In this document: positions 11,801 through 24,211 of the stretch, piece after piece | Position numbering within the stretch: the first letter of the stretch is position 1 | Layout of the letters: each line of letters begins with the position of its first letter | From: Lethocerus indicus | Taxonomy: Eukaryota; Arthropoda; Insecta; Hemiptera; Belostomatidae | Direction: 5' to 3' | Assembly: GCA_019843655.1 (NCBI GenBank) | Contig: JACDQD010000008.1 | Span: 11,442,442-11,506,441, forward strand | Length of the DNA stretch: 64,000 bases | The notes under the pieces: model-generated | The model's input: the letters and a program-made list of their open reading frames with translations, nothing else | Database searches by the model: none | Told to the model about the DNA's origin: nothing | Program-made: the position numbers and the translations under genes

Positions 11801-14800
11801 CCCGCAGCGGTTCAAGCCCCACAATGGGACACGTACAGATCGATAAACGGTCATAAAAGGTTTGTTATCCGACCCAGAGCTTCGATTGTCGCTAGATATT
11901 CAAATTGAAGTGACCAGGACCACCGGCGGAACACGAGGGAGAAAAAATTATTCCCCCGATATTATTCCAGCCGCGATATCCTTTCATCCTTAGTTAAAAT
12001 GTATTAGTTTTTAATTGTTATAAAAATGATATTGAATGGAACTCATGAAGGACAATATATATCATCACAAAGTGCGAGACCGATGATATTTGATATAGAT
12101 ATAAAAAATAATTTAAAAATACCTTTTTGCCTCATTATTTACAATCACGATTAATCATCTTCAATTGTTTACAGATAAAAATAACACTCAAACAACAATA
12201 TCATTAAATGAAAGTCTGTTTACTAGACGAAAGTGTCGGATCAGAAAATTATTCTTTTTTTTAGTAACAACATTTCACATCAGTAATATGGAAAACAGTT
12301 CCGTTTCGGACATCCAGATACATTTCTTTGCAGCTTAAGTATGAGAAAGAAGAAAAAAAAGAGTTATGGGGAGAATGCTATAATCCATGTAATTATCTAT
12401 GCTAAATGAAATAATTACACAAATTATACATAATTACTAATTAGAGAACTCTTAGTCTAGTCGAACTCGTAGGGTCCAGAAATAAACATTCCTCCATTAC
12501 ACGGTAGCAGGAAATAGCCCATTTGGTAGTTCCCACAGTAAAATTTTACGACGCTTTGTACTTACACTTCCTCGGCTCGAATTTGCGTAATTTTTGAAAG
12601 TTTTTTTCCTCTACGTAAAAGATAAGGTAACAGGTGTTGTAATTAATTGTACATTACGATGGCTAATAAAATAATTGTCCTCATTTCTCCTGAAGGTTCA
12701 CAATGAAAGGAATAATCTCAGGGTGTGCATCAGAGTGATCTGTGTGATAAACTAGTTATCGGTAATAACATTTCACAGATTTCGCGTATAATAGGCAGTT
12801 AATCAAGCCACATTGAGGCTCAATCATCACTCAATGTTTGTTTTATGCATTAATATTCAATATGTTTACATTATTATTAACATATATGAACATTGGTATT
12901 TAATATTCTAAGAAGCTTTGAGTGTACCTCTATTTGTAGCTTTATACGAAAAGTTCAATAAAATAAAAGTACGGATAAAAGTGATAAAAATTAAATTCGG
13001 ACGACGCAGTATTAATGCTATAGCAACCAATTTATCCGAAACTACGTTAGAAGATGTAACCATATTAGATTAATATTATATTACTACCGTTTGGAATTCA
13101 TATAACAACTACTGTAACCATTTGGTTTATTTATTTTGCTTTAATGCTGTGTGTTTTAATGATGTAACAGTGGATAACATCAGGGAATATACTTTCTCCT
13201 GCTTATTTTTAACAGTATAATAGGCAATGAAAAAAATAATAAAGGGTACTAAAAAAATCAGTATAATCTGAAGGAAGTCCTTCCTTGAGTACTGGTAGAA
13301 AAACGGTCAGATCATTTTAAGAATTCCTGCGGGAGCGAGATTTCCCAGATAGCAAGAAAACTCCTCTCTCTCTCTCTCTCATTATGCCTTATTAGGAGCA
13401 TCTAGGTTAATGTCCACAACGGACGTCTTCTTTAAAAGTGTAAACGCCTACACGCGGCATAGTGGTACAATGCCCATTCTGTTCCACAAAACATATAAAA
13501 CTGGTAAAAAATATCAACGATCTGTAATGTCAACGTAAGTCCATAGGGACAGGAGTCGAGCAGTTTTATTACGCACGTAGTTTTTATTTTTAGGTCGTGA
13601 GTCCTAAACGATCCACGGAACAAGCAGAAGTATGCGGTTTCTCGTTCGTCCAATTACAAAGTGCTGATAATATTAGAATTAAATGTATCGATGCAATAAC
13701 CACAATATTTTGGAAAGCACGCGGATAATTTCATCAGAAAAAATATGAAATTGAGACTTTTTAAACACTGTACGAGTCATGATAGATCCATATACTGAGC
13801 GATATGCGACGTGAGCACGGATGTTTTCAATTATCTTTATGAATTATTTATTTAGACTTTATATCTATTGTTAAGAAAAAAGGACATAACAATGTCTGCG
13901 TTCGATTTGTGAACATGTTTTCGTGAGAATTCAATTAAAATATGGTGTCCTTAAATTATGTTTGTGGGAATTACAGGGCACTGCACCTGCACCGAGCGCT
14001 CGCCTACTGTACCTTGCCGCTCGTTTGAGCGCTTGACTGATTTTCATAGCGTGATGAGCTATGTCCCTTTGCACTGTACGTTCAACGCCCGACTTATACA
14101 CAATCGTACAATTATCGGTGTGGGATCGGAGCGATGGGGGAGAACTAAGAAAACGGAAACATTACGGGAAGGTTCTCCTACATCTCCCGGCAACGAACCG
14201 CTGATTGCACGTACAGGTGAAAGCGGACGAAATTAACAGCACAGAGGAAATGAGCGATTGAAAATTTATTCATATGCAAAGCCCGACCGGGTGTAAATAC
14301 ACTCCTTGGGAATGCAAACCCCTAATTATTTTCTTCGAGACCTGTTCCAGAAGAGCCGGAGAGCAGGTTAACAAGAGGAAATACAACAGCTAAAAGAAAT
14401 TTCTCGACGGATCGGTACCACGTTCTACACACCTTAGTGTCGTAATTTCAAATTTTTACGAGGCGCTGTCGAATGAACGACAGCAAAAACAGTCGCTTTG
14501 TATACGTACGAATTTGGGTCACCAAACGTGTCAGAATGACATAGAACGGGTACACCATGTGCGAACCATGTGCCTCTCGGAGCGCACAACGTTACCTTCT
14601 TACAATGCGTATTCCTAGCGTACAGGTGTACACAACATTTCACATAAAATAAATAACGCATAAATAAAATTACAGTCTACACGTAGCCCTGGTAGCTTTA
14701 AGATACAATTAGACCCACGAGTTGGTCTAATACCAATATTCCAGAGCCGTTTTTTGTAGGTGAATATATTATCCGCAGTCGGGACAACACTGAAATACAC

Positions 14801-15455
14801 AATCAGGAGTACAAGAATGCAAAATGAAAGGAAGGCAAAGCCCGGATAAATAAAACCATATTTTACGACAAAAAAACTGTAAGAAACGACTGTAATATCT
14901 AATTTTGTAACGGTTTTGGGCATTGTTGTGGCTTAATTCGATTACAGAACGCTCATATAGAAGATTTATGCAGTAATTGTCGATTTAATAAGTGGGTACG
15001 CAGTGAAAATAATCAGGAATATAAGATCTGCGATTTGGTACGGTCCTGTGTATCATATGAACACATTAACTGAGGCGTACGATAGGCTCAGGTAATCTTG
15101 TGAGTGAATCTTATAGTTCACCTAGATTATTATTTTTACTCTTAATTCATATTATAACAGTACTACCTTCTTTATGAATCCGAATTAAATCGGTTTTTAG
15201 ATTTTTCAGTAAATTGGAGTCAAACCAAGAGAAATCCTTAACGAAAATCCCCTCCCACCCAACAATTGTACAACCTGTTTTCTGACTGGCTAGTCCGGGA
15301 CAGTTTCACTTTCTCCGGGGCGTAAACCGAACAATTTATGTATCCAATTTACGGTCTTAGGTTGGGCGGCGTATAAGAACCTCTCTCTGAGAGACAGGCC
15401 GGAAAGTTAATATCTAACCGTGATTTTATCGTCGGTCCTCAGCGGTAAGCGACGG
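8844..15455. other. Non-coding stretch with several small GC islands
   Basis: No supported exon. GC-rich patches are at 9170-9360 (GGCCGCCCGGGGCCGCCGAC near 9281) and 11680-11950. The remainder is AT-rich. Low-complexity details include three tandem ACTAGAA units near 10585-10605 and the CT microsatellite listed separately. A GTTCAAGCCCC word near 11811 resembles half of a tRNA B box, but no matching A box or fold was found. Confidence 0.5.
13364..13380 (+). repeat. CT microsatellite
   Basis: An uninterrupted CT dinucleotide run of about eight units that ends in CATTATG. No CAG acceptor follows directly, so it is not read as a splice-site tract. Confidence 0.8.
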
Positions 15456-15468
15456 TATAAAAGGCGCC
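15456..15468 (+). promoter_or_regulatory. Strong TATA-box-like motif
   Basis: TATAAAAGGCGCC is an excellent TATA box with GC-rich flanks (GCGACGG upstream, GCGCCGTGTCGG downstream). It is the best TATA match noticed in the window. At about +30 the sequence is AGTGATCCCTGTTG, with no TCAGT initiator, and no coding exon follows closely. It could drive a non-coding transcript or be a chance word in a small GC island. Confidence 0.3.
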
Positions 15469-16315
15469 GTGTCGGCAGGAAGTGATCCCTGTTGTACTCA
15501 AACGGGGTACCATAAATTTACCGGTGACATACCGTTGCGAATTATCCAGCGGGTACGGTACATTTCTATGCACAACAGAGATCAACGTCGCGCTTGAAAA
15601 GGAGGCATTTGAATGCGCTTCAATATAATATTTTTAAGATATTTTCCATGGCTCCCGTAAAATACAGTTATACGTGACAAGAGGTTGTCCCCTGTTTTAT
15701 TTGAACTGAAAGCGCTTTCATCACTGTATTTAATAGCATTGTAATAGCTCACTGCATATTAATGATTTTAAAATCTTTCGTACATATATTTATGTTATTA
15801 AAAATTCAATTTTACACACATATTGACAAAAGATATGAAATTCTAACGAGCCAGAATACTCAAAACGGACTTCAAAATATTACTCAAAATTCAAGACATG
15901 TTCAGATCGCCCTACTTAAAAACGTACACAATTCATTATACAACATTTTAATTAAGGATGTGTTCACGTTACTTTGATAATTACCACGAAGTGAAGCGTG
16001 TTCGAGGAGAAAGCCGCAGGAAACCGAGTGGCTGAATAAGAGCGATTTCATCTTGTTTAAGTGCGAAGTTTACAAACTCGTGCCAATAATTATCTAATGT
16101 CTAATTAGAAATAATGAGAGAAATATAAGTAAAAGTTAATTTTTGCGATAAACTAACACCTTATCAGGAATGATTATCGTCCGAATCTATAATAATTTTC
16201 AATTTAATTAATTAATGATCAATACAATAATTTTTCAAAATCAGATTTCGAATTTCCAAACCGTTCTCGTAACCATCACTGATGCAGGTTTTGTAATATC
16301 GTCAGTCAAACGTTA
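15469..16315. other. AT-rich non-coding stretch
   Basis: No supported gene. One AT-rich frame (15762-15977) shows a composition-driven K/N/I/L-rich translation and is not considered coding. The region leads up to the long unrecognised frame at 16316-16864. Confidence 0.5.
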
Positions 16316-16435
16316 GTGAGAAGCCTGACTAAAATTTGTGAATATAACAGCCGCGTGTGTCTGTCTGCAGGGACAATATCTCAAGAACAATGGACCAAAG
16401 ATCCGCAAGTAAGATTTAAATTTCCTGCTGCTGTA

Positions 16436-16864
16436 ATGGAAAAGTACACGCAAGACTTTACCCAGCTACACGCAATTTTTTATTTTTACTCAAGCAAACA
16501 CGCATACACACAGGTTTTTTTTTCTATACAAACCGAACCAGTTTCTGTTGCACCCGTCAGTCTAATTGGGAACAGACTGATGTGTTATAAAATTAGACCT
16601 GTCGTAATTCCAAAACATTTGAAAGGGAAAAATAATTGTGAGATTATTTGTACGAATTTGGATACTTTGGACACAATTGAATCGCTTGTTCAATACTTTT
16701 GTGTTGAAACATATTGGCAAAGTGTCCTTATCGTTACCTCAGTCACAGAGCATAATGACAACGCGGCCTCTTTTCTTTGTAGCAAACTGAATTTAGACTC
16801 ATCCGAAATAGGTTCGCCTGAAAATAACTCTCGAAATGAAAAATATGACGCGCTTCGGCTCTGA
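16436..16864 (+). CDS. Unrecognised open frame, 142 codons from the first ATG
   Basis: The frame is open from 16316 to a TGA at 16862, over 180 codons, which is unusual in this AT-rich setting. The first ATG is at 16436 (MEKYTQDFTQLHA). Upstream, CTGTCTGCAG at 16361-16370 is an acceptable 3' splice site that would enter this frame in phase 1, so an alternative reading is a terminal exon from 16371. The translation has mixed, protein-like composition and ends NSRNEKYDALRL, but I recognise no domain. No nearby AATAAA follows; a GC island begins immediately. It may be a lineage-specific gene, a decayed mobile-element piece, or chance. Confidence 0.2.
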   Translation: MEKYTQDFTQLHAIFYFYSSKHAYTQVFFSIQTEPVSVAPVSLIGNRLMCYKIRPVVIPKHLKGKNNCEIICTNLDTLDTIESLVQYFCVETYWQSVLIVTSVTEHNDNAASFLCSKLNLDSSEIGSPENNSRNEKYDALRL

Positions 16865-17340
16865 TTAACGCGATTTCAAAAGGGACCCTGCCGTCGCCGA
16901 ACGAACCCCGGCCCCATAATGGAACCCATTGAGTAAGGGGAGGCGCGGGTATATTTCAGGCGAACCGGCGGCCCGAGAAATCTCCATACGTCGTAACTAA
17001 ATCAACACTGCCGTTGGGCGAGAGGGGCGGGGTCCTTTTCTAGCGTCGGCCCCGGTCTTTTGAGGCGACGCCCCCCCGTGCGCCCGATTAACGTGCACCG
17101 ACTTCAAAGCGGGTTTTCACTCTTAATTTTTTAGAGTGTGGAGGAGCCCCCAGTCGGCGGGGCTCAAAAAGACTCTCGAGAGTGCGGCTGGGAGAGGAAA
17201 ATGCGTAATCTGTTAATGCGAACCGCCTTCTGACTTTCCGCCTTCACAGGCTTGAAATTCGCCCACTGGTGCCGACCTCACGATTTTAAGATTCCGGGTC
17301 GGACCGGCCCTTGAGTAATTCGGTCCACGAAAGAGAACAG
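16865..17340. other. GC- and CpG-rich island
   Basis: It begins abruptly after the stop codon at 16862-16864. It is CpG-dense, with GGGCGAGAGGGGCGGGGTCC near 17015 and GAGGCGACGCCCCCCCGTGCG near 17060, and it ends where AT-rich sequence resumes. No exon boundary pairs are convincing. It is one of the larger islands in the window and is read as a candidate regulatory element. Confidence 0.45.
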
Positions 17341-20300
17341 TAACAATTCATTTTGTCCTACACATTTCGTTACTTACGTTTTTACACATTACCCGAACTG
17401 CCAGGGGAACACCATTCAAAAATTACCTAGTTCGAATAAATATAAACTATTATTTATGTTTTCTCTTCAGTATCATCATTTTATCGGATGGTGTGACAGT
17501 GTACAAATACTCCATCGTCTTCTCGATGAACCCGCATATTTTATCTAACAGTTATATTACATCGTTTATCCATACACTTTTTAATCCATACTTCTTGCGT
17601 CATATCAAGGTCTTAAGGTCATCAAGCTTGTTAAGTTGAACATATTTGGCGAAAAACAGGTTACTATACTGATGGGTATATAAGAACAGTTTAGATTCTT
17701 GGGAATGAAGATTTTAAAATAATCTTTTAAGAAAACAGCTAAACAATATTTACCTACCACGATAAGGGATATTAAAAAAGGAGATTTTTATACGGCCATT
17801 TATTTTTTATTACGGCCACAATTAATTCGATAGCTCGACTCGATCTAAACGCGGTCGGGAGAGATAGGGCAGCCAGGAACCCGGGCCGTGAGCTAAACTG
17901 GATCAGGAGCTGCAAAATATCCCCGGGGAGTCGCAGCTGTTTCGCTTGAGACAGGACGAAAAAAGTTCAGAATACCACAGAGTCTTTTTTCCCCTCCGAT
18001 GTGAGGGTTCAAGATCGCCGTAAATACGCGGGGGCGTGTGTCCGCTTGTAAACACAACGAGCCCCAGTCAAAACACCGGATCCAAACATAGCACGGACCC
18101 ACCGGGACACCGGGCTGCTATCCACACAAGGTACTATATCCTTAACCCAACGAAACCTGGGATAAGTCAGTCATTTCTTATCATAATGATTAATCCTCGT
18201 TTCATATCGTATCTATGCATGGAACTCAACAATTTAGCATTTTATTTTGCATATTAATTAGTTGATAAATACCGCTAATTTTCGATTCAACATTTTAAAC
18301 CGATATTTGACAGCTTATTTACCTACATTCAGTATTAACAGAAACATTGATCTTTCCGTAAGAAAATTTCGGTTATGAAACACTGTCACTGAACATAATT
18401 TAAAAAATTGTAAAAAAGACTTGAAATAAAAAAAGTAATTCCGGTTACGTACAAATACGTCCATGAAGTAGATTCACCGGTGAGTGCAATAAACGCGGAC
18501 TCGATAAATGAGTTACAGGGAATCGAGATTTCACAGATCGATCGACCGTTAAATCAAACCGGACCGGGGCGGTGCGGGAAAGGAAATTGGACCGTTAGAG
18601 GACACGGGCAGCGGCTAACGAGCCGGGGATAGCGGCCTCGCCGAAAGACAAATACAATGGAAAGCTTTCCGAGAGTACCTGTTGTTTGTCGGGGGCCTAG
18701 GAGTGGGCACCCTGGGCGGCGGCACAGGCACAGCCGAGTTCCGCTTCCGACGGGCACCATTGTACCTTCCCTCTATGCTCACTTCCATTCTGCCGACCTG
18801 AAAAAAGAGAAAATCGTCTAATTCTATCCAACCCAGTTAAACGAGATGGTTTATAAATGTTTCACTGCCGAGACAACAGAAGACATGCAGAAATCTACAA
18901 AATAAGAGCTGACATTAAAATCTACATTTACTATTTTAAATTAACAGTTCCCAAATTAGATTAAACCGACTTTGATGTCGTCGGTATTGTATTATCAGGA
19001 TACAGTAATATCGATAGGAAACGACCTGAAAGCCCTGCGAGTAATCGGACTCCTTTATCTAGACGCGTGTTCGGCCGGGATATTCTGTAATTGGATTCGT
19101 TGGCGGTTCCTCGGTTCTCGCGAGCGTTTGCACGCATCGTTCGTTTCGTCCCGGTAAACCAAAATGTTTACAACGCGAAAATGAATAATTCAACATTTAT
19201 GGAACAATCAACCTAACTGCTAATTCATTATGACGGTACCTAATATCACCGATACCAATAAAATAATTTTGAATCGATAAGGCACAATGGGAAAATATTC
19301 AACCGTAGGTTTTATTGTGACCTCAACCATTGCCTTATGAACAATCAAAAATAATTAGACGTTATAATGTTTCTTTGAACAACGAATATTTGTAATTTAG
19401 AACGCTATATATAACATATAAGATATGACCGCATAGGCATTTGTGATGTGGAATCTGCTCATCATCAATCTTTTCGGTTTGGGCACTTTTATCAGTCAAG
19501 CTTTTCTCGATCGAAAAGTCTGACAAGTATTTCGTGGGTCGCTCCCACACGGCCTAATCCGCCGGCTGATAACTCGTGAATAAAGTCAGACAGGTCCGAG
19601 ACGCGTCCTGTCGAGTTCTAGCGTTTCATAGGAGCTGGTCCCTGTCCTTGACCCCCGCGACGTGGTCCAGGTTGAAACGATTAACTATGAGAGGCCTTCG
19701 TGTTCACACACGGGCCCGGTCACGACGGGGCCCTCGTTCGGATTCAAGCCGGGTTCCAGTGAAATACCTGACGGGGTTCAATGTAGTTTTCTATTTCCCA
19801 TAGAAGAGGACGGGGGTCAACACAGGCCAAAGGATTATATATAGACAGACCTAGTCCTTGGAGTACACCAGCCAAGATTTGGGAAATAAAACGTTTGAGT
19901 AAAATGAAATGAACATTTTGAACACAGAAAACCGTCAAATTAACCGAGAATTTTAGTACTGAGCATTTCTTTGTACGGTTTCCCCGTATGCATTGTATAA
20001 TATTTTGCATATTCCCAAACACATTTTTATTATTTAAAAAATGTCTTACATTACTTCAGAACGGGTTCTCACCTATAACAATTGTTCAGAATCTAAAAGA
20101 TTTTAATCTGTAACTATGTTTATATTGCATAATTTAGGAATATACTCAGGTACGCACAAACGGAAATGGAAGTCAACGTCGACAGTATAATTGGACATAT
20201 GGAAATACATTTCGGCTAACTAGCGGGCTTCCTCTAATTCTCTAAGGCCTTTATTATTGTTTTAGGTCTTCAAATATTATGAAAACAATTACGATGTGAA

Positions 20301-22161
20301 TTTTTAATGTTAATTTCAGATCTTAGAACCTATATTTTCCCTATAGTGGTAGTCCCCACTAGACTATTTGGCCTTAAGGTACACCGAACACAATTTAATA
20401 ATTAATATGTTATCGATTAACTGCTACTGCTCACTTAGCATATGAAAGAAAAGAGAAAAAATGGAATTAATTACACTCATAACAATATTAGTGCAGTGAC
20501 AATGCAGACAGGGTGCTCCACCGGTAACCAACACCACTTGAGTGGCTCACTAATTACTGAATGAACGATACCTCAGATTTATATACCACTAAACACCGGT
20601 TTATCTACGTGTGGAAATCGAAGATCATAAGCATAACGGTACTAATGTTATGATAACCCGAACCCTCGCACTACCTGTTACAAATGAAACAAGTTTAGAC
20701 ATGTGCTATCCGAAGACGTTTAGCTCCACTCTGTCAACTGACTGTTAGTGGTTCATAGACGTTAGACAGGATAGATTTATGGTCCCAATTTACACCTTGT
20801 TGTGTAGAAATTATAACGAACTAAAAAAAATTAATCCGATTATTAATGCCCGTTGAGGTGGGGGCGGTTTCTAATTTCTCTTCAACCTGTTCCCAGGCAA
20901 TTACGACACCTTCCCGTAATGGAATAACCCCCCGCAAGGGAGAGATAACCACGTTTTGATGAACGAGTCTAATAATAATAAGGAAATATCTGATAAGGGG
21001 AACGCCGGATCCATGACATACACCGTATTTAACCGGCCAATTAGACAGACGCTCTTGTTTCTTGTTTCGGGGAAGCCAATCTTTTTTTCCAGGTTTTCTT
21101 AAAAAATAAAGATCAATTACATTAAATTGGACGTTTAATTTGAAACATCGCAACCGAGGCCTGGATTAGGGGAGGAGGTTGCCCGTTTATCTTTTCCAAC
21201 GGGTACAAGAATAATAATAACAATAATAATAATCCTGGAAACTTCCTACGCTCTTTCAGAAATATCTGGCAACCCTGGACACCCCTCATTTGCATCGTCG
21301 GCTACCTGAGAAAAACAGACCGACGAGGTACGACTAGCTTTTCTCGTTTGCGAAACCAACCGATAACGGTACGGTCACCGCTCCTATGCTACTTATTTAT
21401 TCTTATAAATACAATTCTGTCTATAGTTTCCGCTGGCAGTTTCCTGATAGTTATTTTCTTATACATGCAGGCGCGTAAGAGATAGGTTCAACTTCTTTGA
21501 CGATGTTATTTACCGTTCGAAAAGGCGGGGGGGCAAGATCTAGCATTTGAATGTAAATTATAATACTTTAGACAATTATTCTGGCAAATATCCAAAGAAC
21601 GAAACTAAATACGCATACTTATTTACAAACAGTTTTCATATATTAAACCGCTTTATATGACCGCTTTTTATTTACATAATGCTGAAGGAGTAATAGGGAT
21701 ACACTTTCAGTTTGATTGAACAGCTCGGCTCTCTCTGGATCTAATGCCCTAAAGTCGGTACCAAACTTAATTTTAAACAGGATGCATTAAACAGTACTTC
21801 AGGCTTTATAGCCAATAAATAACCCCATTAGGTTTTTTAAAGCGGTTCTAAAACCAGTCCACCTACCTAGGATTATAGCCTCTTTCCTCTGGAAGGTTTA
21901 GATCCCGTTTAGAATACTAAAGATAGGTTTAAACCTGCTCTTCCAAATCCAAAGAATAACGATCATGTGTAAACTCGTCAACATTGCCCGGTTAGACTCG
22001 GCAAAAACGAAACGTCGCCAAAAAGTATGACATTTTGATCTTGAAAATGGTTTACAATGGTGATTTGAATGGTTTAGTCTGCGTTTGGTGTATAAGGGAA
22101 TATATCTATTATTGAAAACCTCACGCGCCTGAGGCACATTGTTTATTGATTATATGCGGAT
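17341..22161. other. Non-coding stretch with GC islands at 17840-18120 and 18545-18770
   Basis: No supported exon or RNA gene. The island at 18545-18770 is rich in CCGG and GGGC words. The rest is AT-rich with homeodomain-type TAAT words, which such composition produces by chance. An AAT trinucleotide run lies near 21209-21233. Confidence 0.5.
21209..21233 (+). repeat. Imperfect AAT microsatellite
   Basis: About eight AAT-like units, interrupted once by AAC. Confidence 0.8.
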
Positions 22162-22201
22162 ATTTAGTGTTCTGGATATTACCATATCCAGAACACTAAA
22201 T
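22162..22201. repeat. Perfect 18-bp hairpin with a 4-base loop
   Basis: The arm ATTTAGTGTTCTGGATAT (22162-22179) is the exact reverse complement of 22184-22201, separated only by TACC. Eighteen perfect pairs are far beyond chance for 64 kb. The stem is too short for a standard animal microRNA precursor, and the flanks do not extend the pairing. It could be a recent snap-back or templated inversion, a fold in a transcript, or the scar of a mobile element. Confidence 0.9.
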
Positions 22202-22356
22202 TTACTTGGATTCACTCTCTCAAACCGAAAGAACAGCCAGAGCTAAACATTCCAAAGAAAAATTTTCAAGAAATTACTTTGCTGGCAAACGCTCAGGTTG
22301 CGAAGTCGGGTGACTTTGTGAATAAACTGTAAGCGAAGTGTCATGGCGTAAGTAAA

Positions 22357-22376
22357 AACCGGGTTTGAACCCGGTT
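22357..22376. repeat. 9-bp GC-rich hairpin
   Basis: AACCGGGTT (22357-22365) pairs exactly with AACCCGGTT (22368-22376) around TG. The centre GGGTTTGAACCC superficially resembles a tRNA B box, and the repeated AACCGG half-sites resemble Grainyhead-type sites. Neither reading is secure. Confidence 0.5.
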
Positions 22377-22977
22377 ACTGAAAAGGTGTATTTCGAGGTA
22401 GCGGATTTTTAGCAAAAAATGAAAAGATTGAGCTTCATTAAAGAACTGGAAACCTCAGATATGAGCAGAACGAATGCAGCCGAAATTATTCCGCCTTTTT
22501 CTTTTCGAAGAAGTCTACTAATTAAGTAAATGCTGTCCTTAAATTAAAATCCTGAATCATTAATCGGTGTAACAAGACTGCAAACGCTATAAAGAATCTC
22601 CGCTCCGAGGGCGAGATTTACGAGTTCCACTCCCCCTTTTACATATGCAAAGATTCTTAGAAGCGTTATAATTGAAGCAATTGGATCGGAAAATGAACTC
22701 TAAGAAAACGGCCCCCAAAGATTTTTTTTTCCATTCATAACGTTGAACTGCCACTCCTCGTTAATTGCTCAATCCATTATCACTGAGAAATAAAGCAATT
22801 CCCCCGCCCCGCCCACTCTAACGATTCGCGTTTGAATCTCAATCTTTCGTCGTTAGTCCGAAACGAAATTAATTATTTTTCCAACTACGAAACAATACAA
22901 GTTTACAGCGGTTAATTACAGAAGGGAACACGGGATACCGTACAGAATTAAAAATCGAGCTTGTCTTTCTCGAAATG

Positions 22978-23062
22978 TAAACGCCCTATCGTGCGTAGGG
23001 ATCGGGATGGGGAGGGACCATTTGAATATAATGGCCGAGGTGAAACTTCTCACATAAAACAG
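22978..23062 (+). promoter_or_regulatory. Paired regulatory-like module 1
   Basis: A GC-rich element containing ACCATTTGAATATAATGGC (23017-23035), followed 11 bases later by TTCTCACATAAAACAG (23047-23062). The same 19-base word and TTCTCAC motif recur in order at 24161 and 24197. TTCTCACA read on the minus strand is TGTGAGAA, which fits the Su(H)/CBF1 consensus YGTGRGAA. The 19-mer is partly symmetrical (CCATT...AATGG) and contains GCCAT on the minus strand, a Pleiohomeotic-like core. Translated on the plus strand both copies read PFEYNG in an open frame, so a coding origin is not fully excluded, but the perfect nucleotide identity favours a cis-element. Confidence 0.45.
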
Positions 23063-24108
23063 AGTAGCTCCGGGACGTTCGGCTGTGCAGTCGGCGGCGA
23101 CAGGGGGGGAATTGGGCCGGATAAATGGCAGGCGAACAAAACGCGATCTCCAAGTATGTCGGATCAAAAGTAATAACTATAAAAAGTAAGTTTTTATGTC
23201 TCATACCTGAATGCAGCCATTGTTTTGAAACCGACGACGTGGCAACACGACCGACACCGGATTATATTACCCCATATTAGATATGAAAAAGCACCAATCA
23301 ACTTCAAAAAGATTTCGGAAAATGTTTATTTCCCTTATATTTTTCGATAGATATTGGTTGAACACAGAAATTCCTATACCTATGATTTCCAAGATCTTAC
23401 CTTCCAGTTTTATTAAATATTTTATATGATGGGTTTTTACAAAACATGTATTTAAAAACAGGTTTTCTTGAACAAGTGCCCAAAAATATTTAAATAAAAT
23501 TCAGGTAATATAACAATATTACAGTATTACAATTATACAGTATTAACCTCATAATTAAGATATTTATTAGATGGTCTGCGATATATAGGAATCTGCTACG
23601 CTTATATGCTCCACCATTTAAGCGCCTACACACATCGGTTAACGGTAGGGCATGTTGTCTCTACTGTCAATATCTGAAGATTGAAAGAGTTATGGGGTTA
23701 TTCCAAACCCCACGCGGACTACTATCTTTTATAATAATTATTATTCGCAAGCTTCATTTCTCAGCCAGTTCTAAATCAGCCAGTGAAATTCCAAAATAGG
23801 ATATAATAATTTTTGTATGCATTAGGATGACAATTTATTATATATTGAAACATATTAATTCACAAGCGAGGTATTCGTGCAATGCAGCGGGGACTAGTAA
23901 GAAGATTATTGTTGTAACGCATCAAATGATCGGCGTTTAAGCGCAAGGCTGTAAGGCTGACTAATACACGACAAAAGTGTTCAGGGTCGGATGCATCGGC
24001 CAAAAACAAAAACTGAGACAGGGCATTAAATGTCGGCAGTACACCTGCCGGAGCCCGGCCGGCTTTAAGGGCCTCTAATTGGGTATATACCCAACTGGAA
24101 CAGGGCGG
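23063..24108. other. Stretch between the two modules
   Basis: CpG-rich to about 23160, then AT-rich. It contains two TACAGTATTA words near 23520-23545 and no supported gene. Confidence 0.5.
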
Positions 24109-24211
24109 AAAACGCGATGTCGTGTCAGCGAGGAGCCGCTATCGCGCTCTCGCGATCGGTACCATTTGAATATAATGGCGGGGCCGGCGCCAGATCTTCT
24201 CACGTAGACAG
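24109..24211 (+). promoter_or_regulatory. Paired regulatory-like module 2
   Basis: Contains ACCATTTGAATATAATGGC (24161-24179), identical in all 19 positions to 23017-23035. After 17 bases comes TTCTCACGTAGACAG (24197-24211), which on the minus strand gives CGTGAGAA, again matching YGTGRGAA. An AAACGC word precedes the core in both copies, at different distances. The spacing between the shared words differs from module 1 by six bases. It sits in a GC island running to about 24380. Confidence 0.45.

Noticed and set aside
11805..11830. GGTTCAAGCCCC resembling a B box
   Set aside because: No A box at a proper distance and no acceptor stem.
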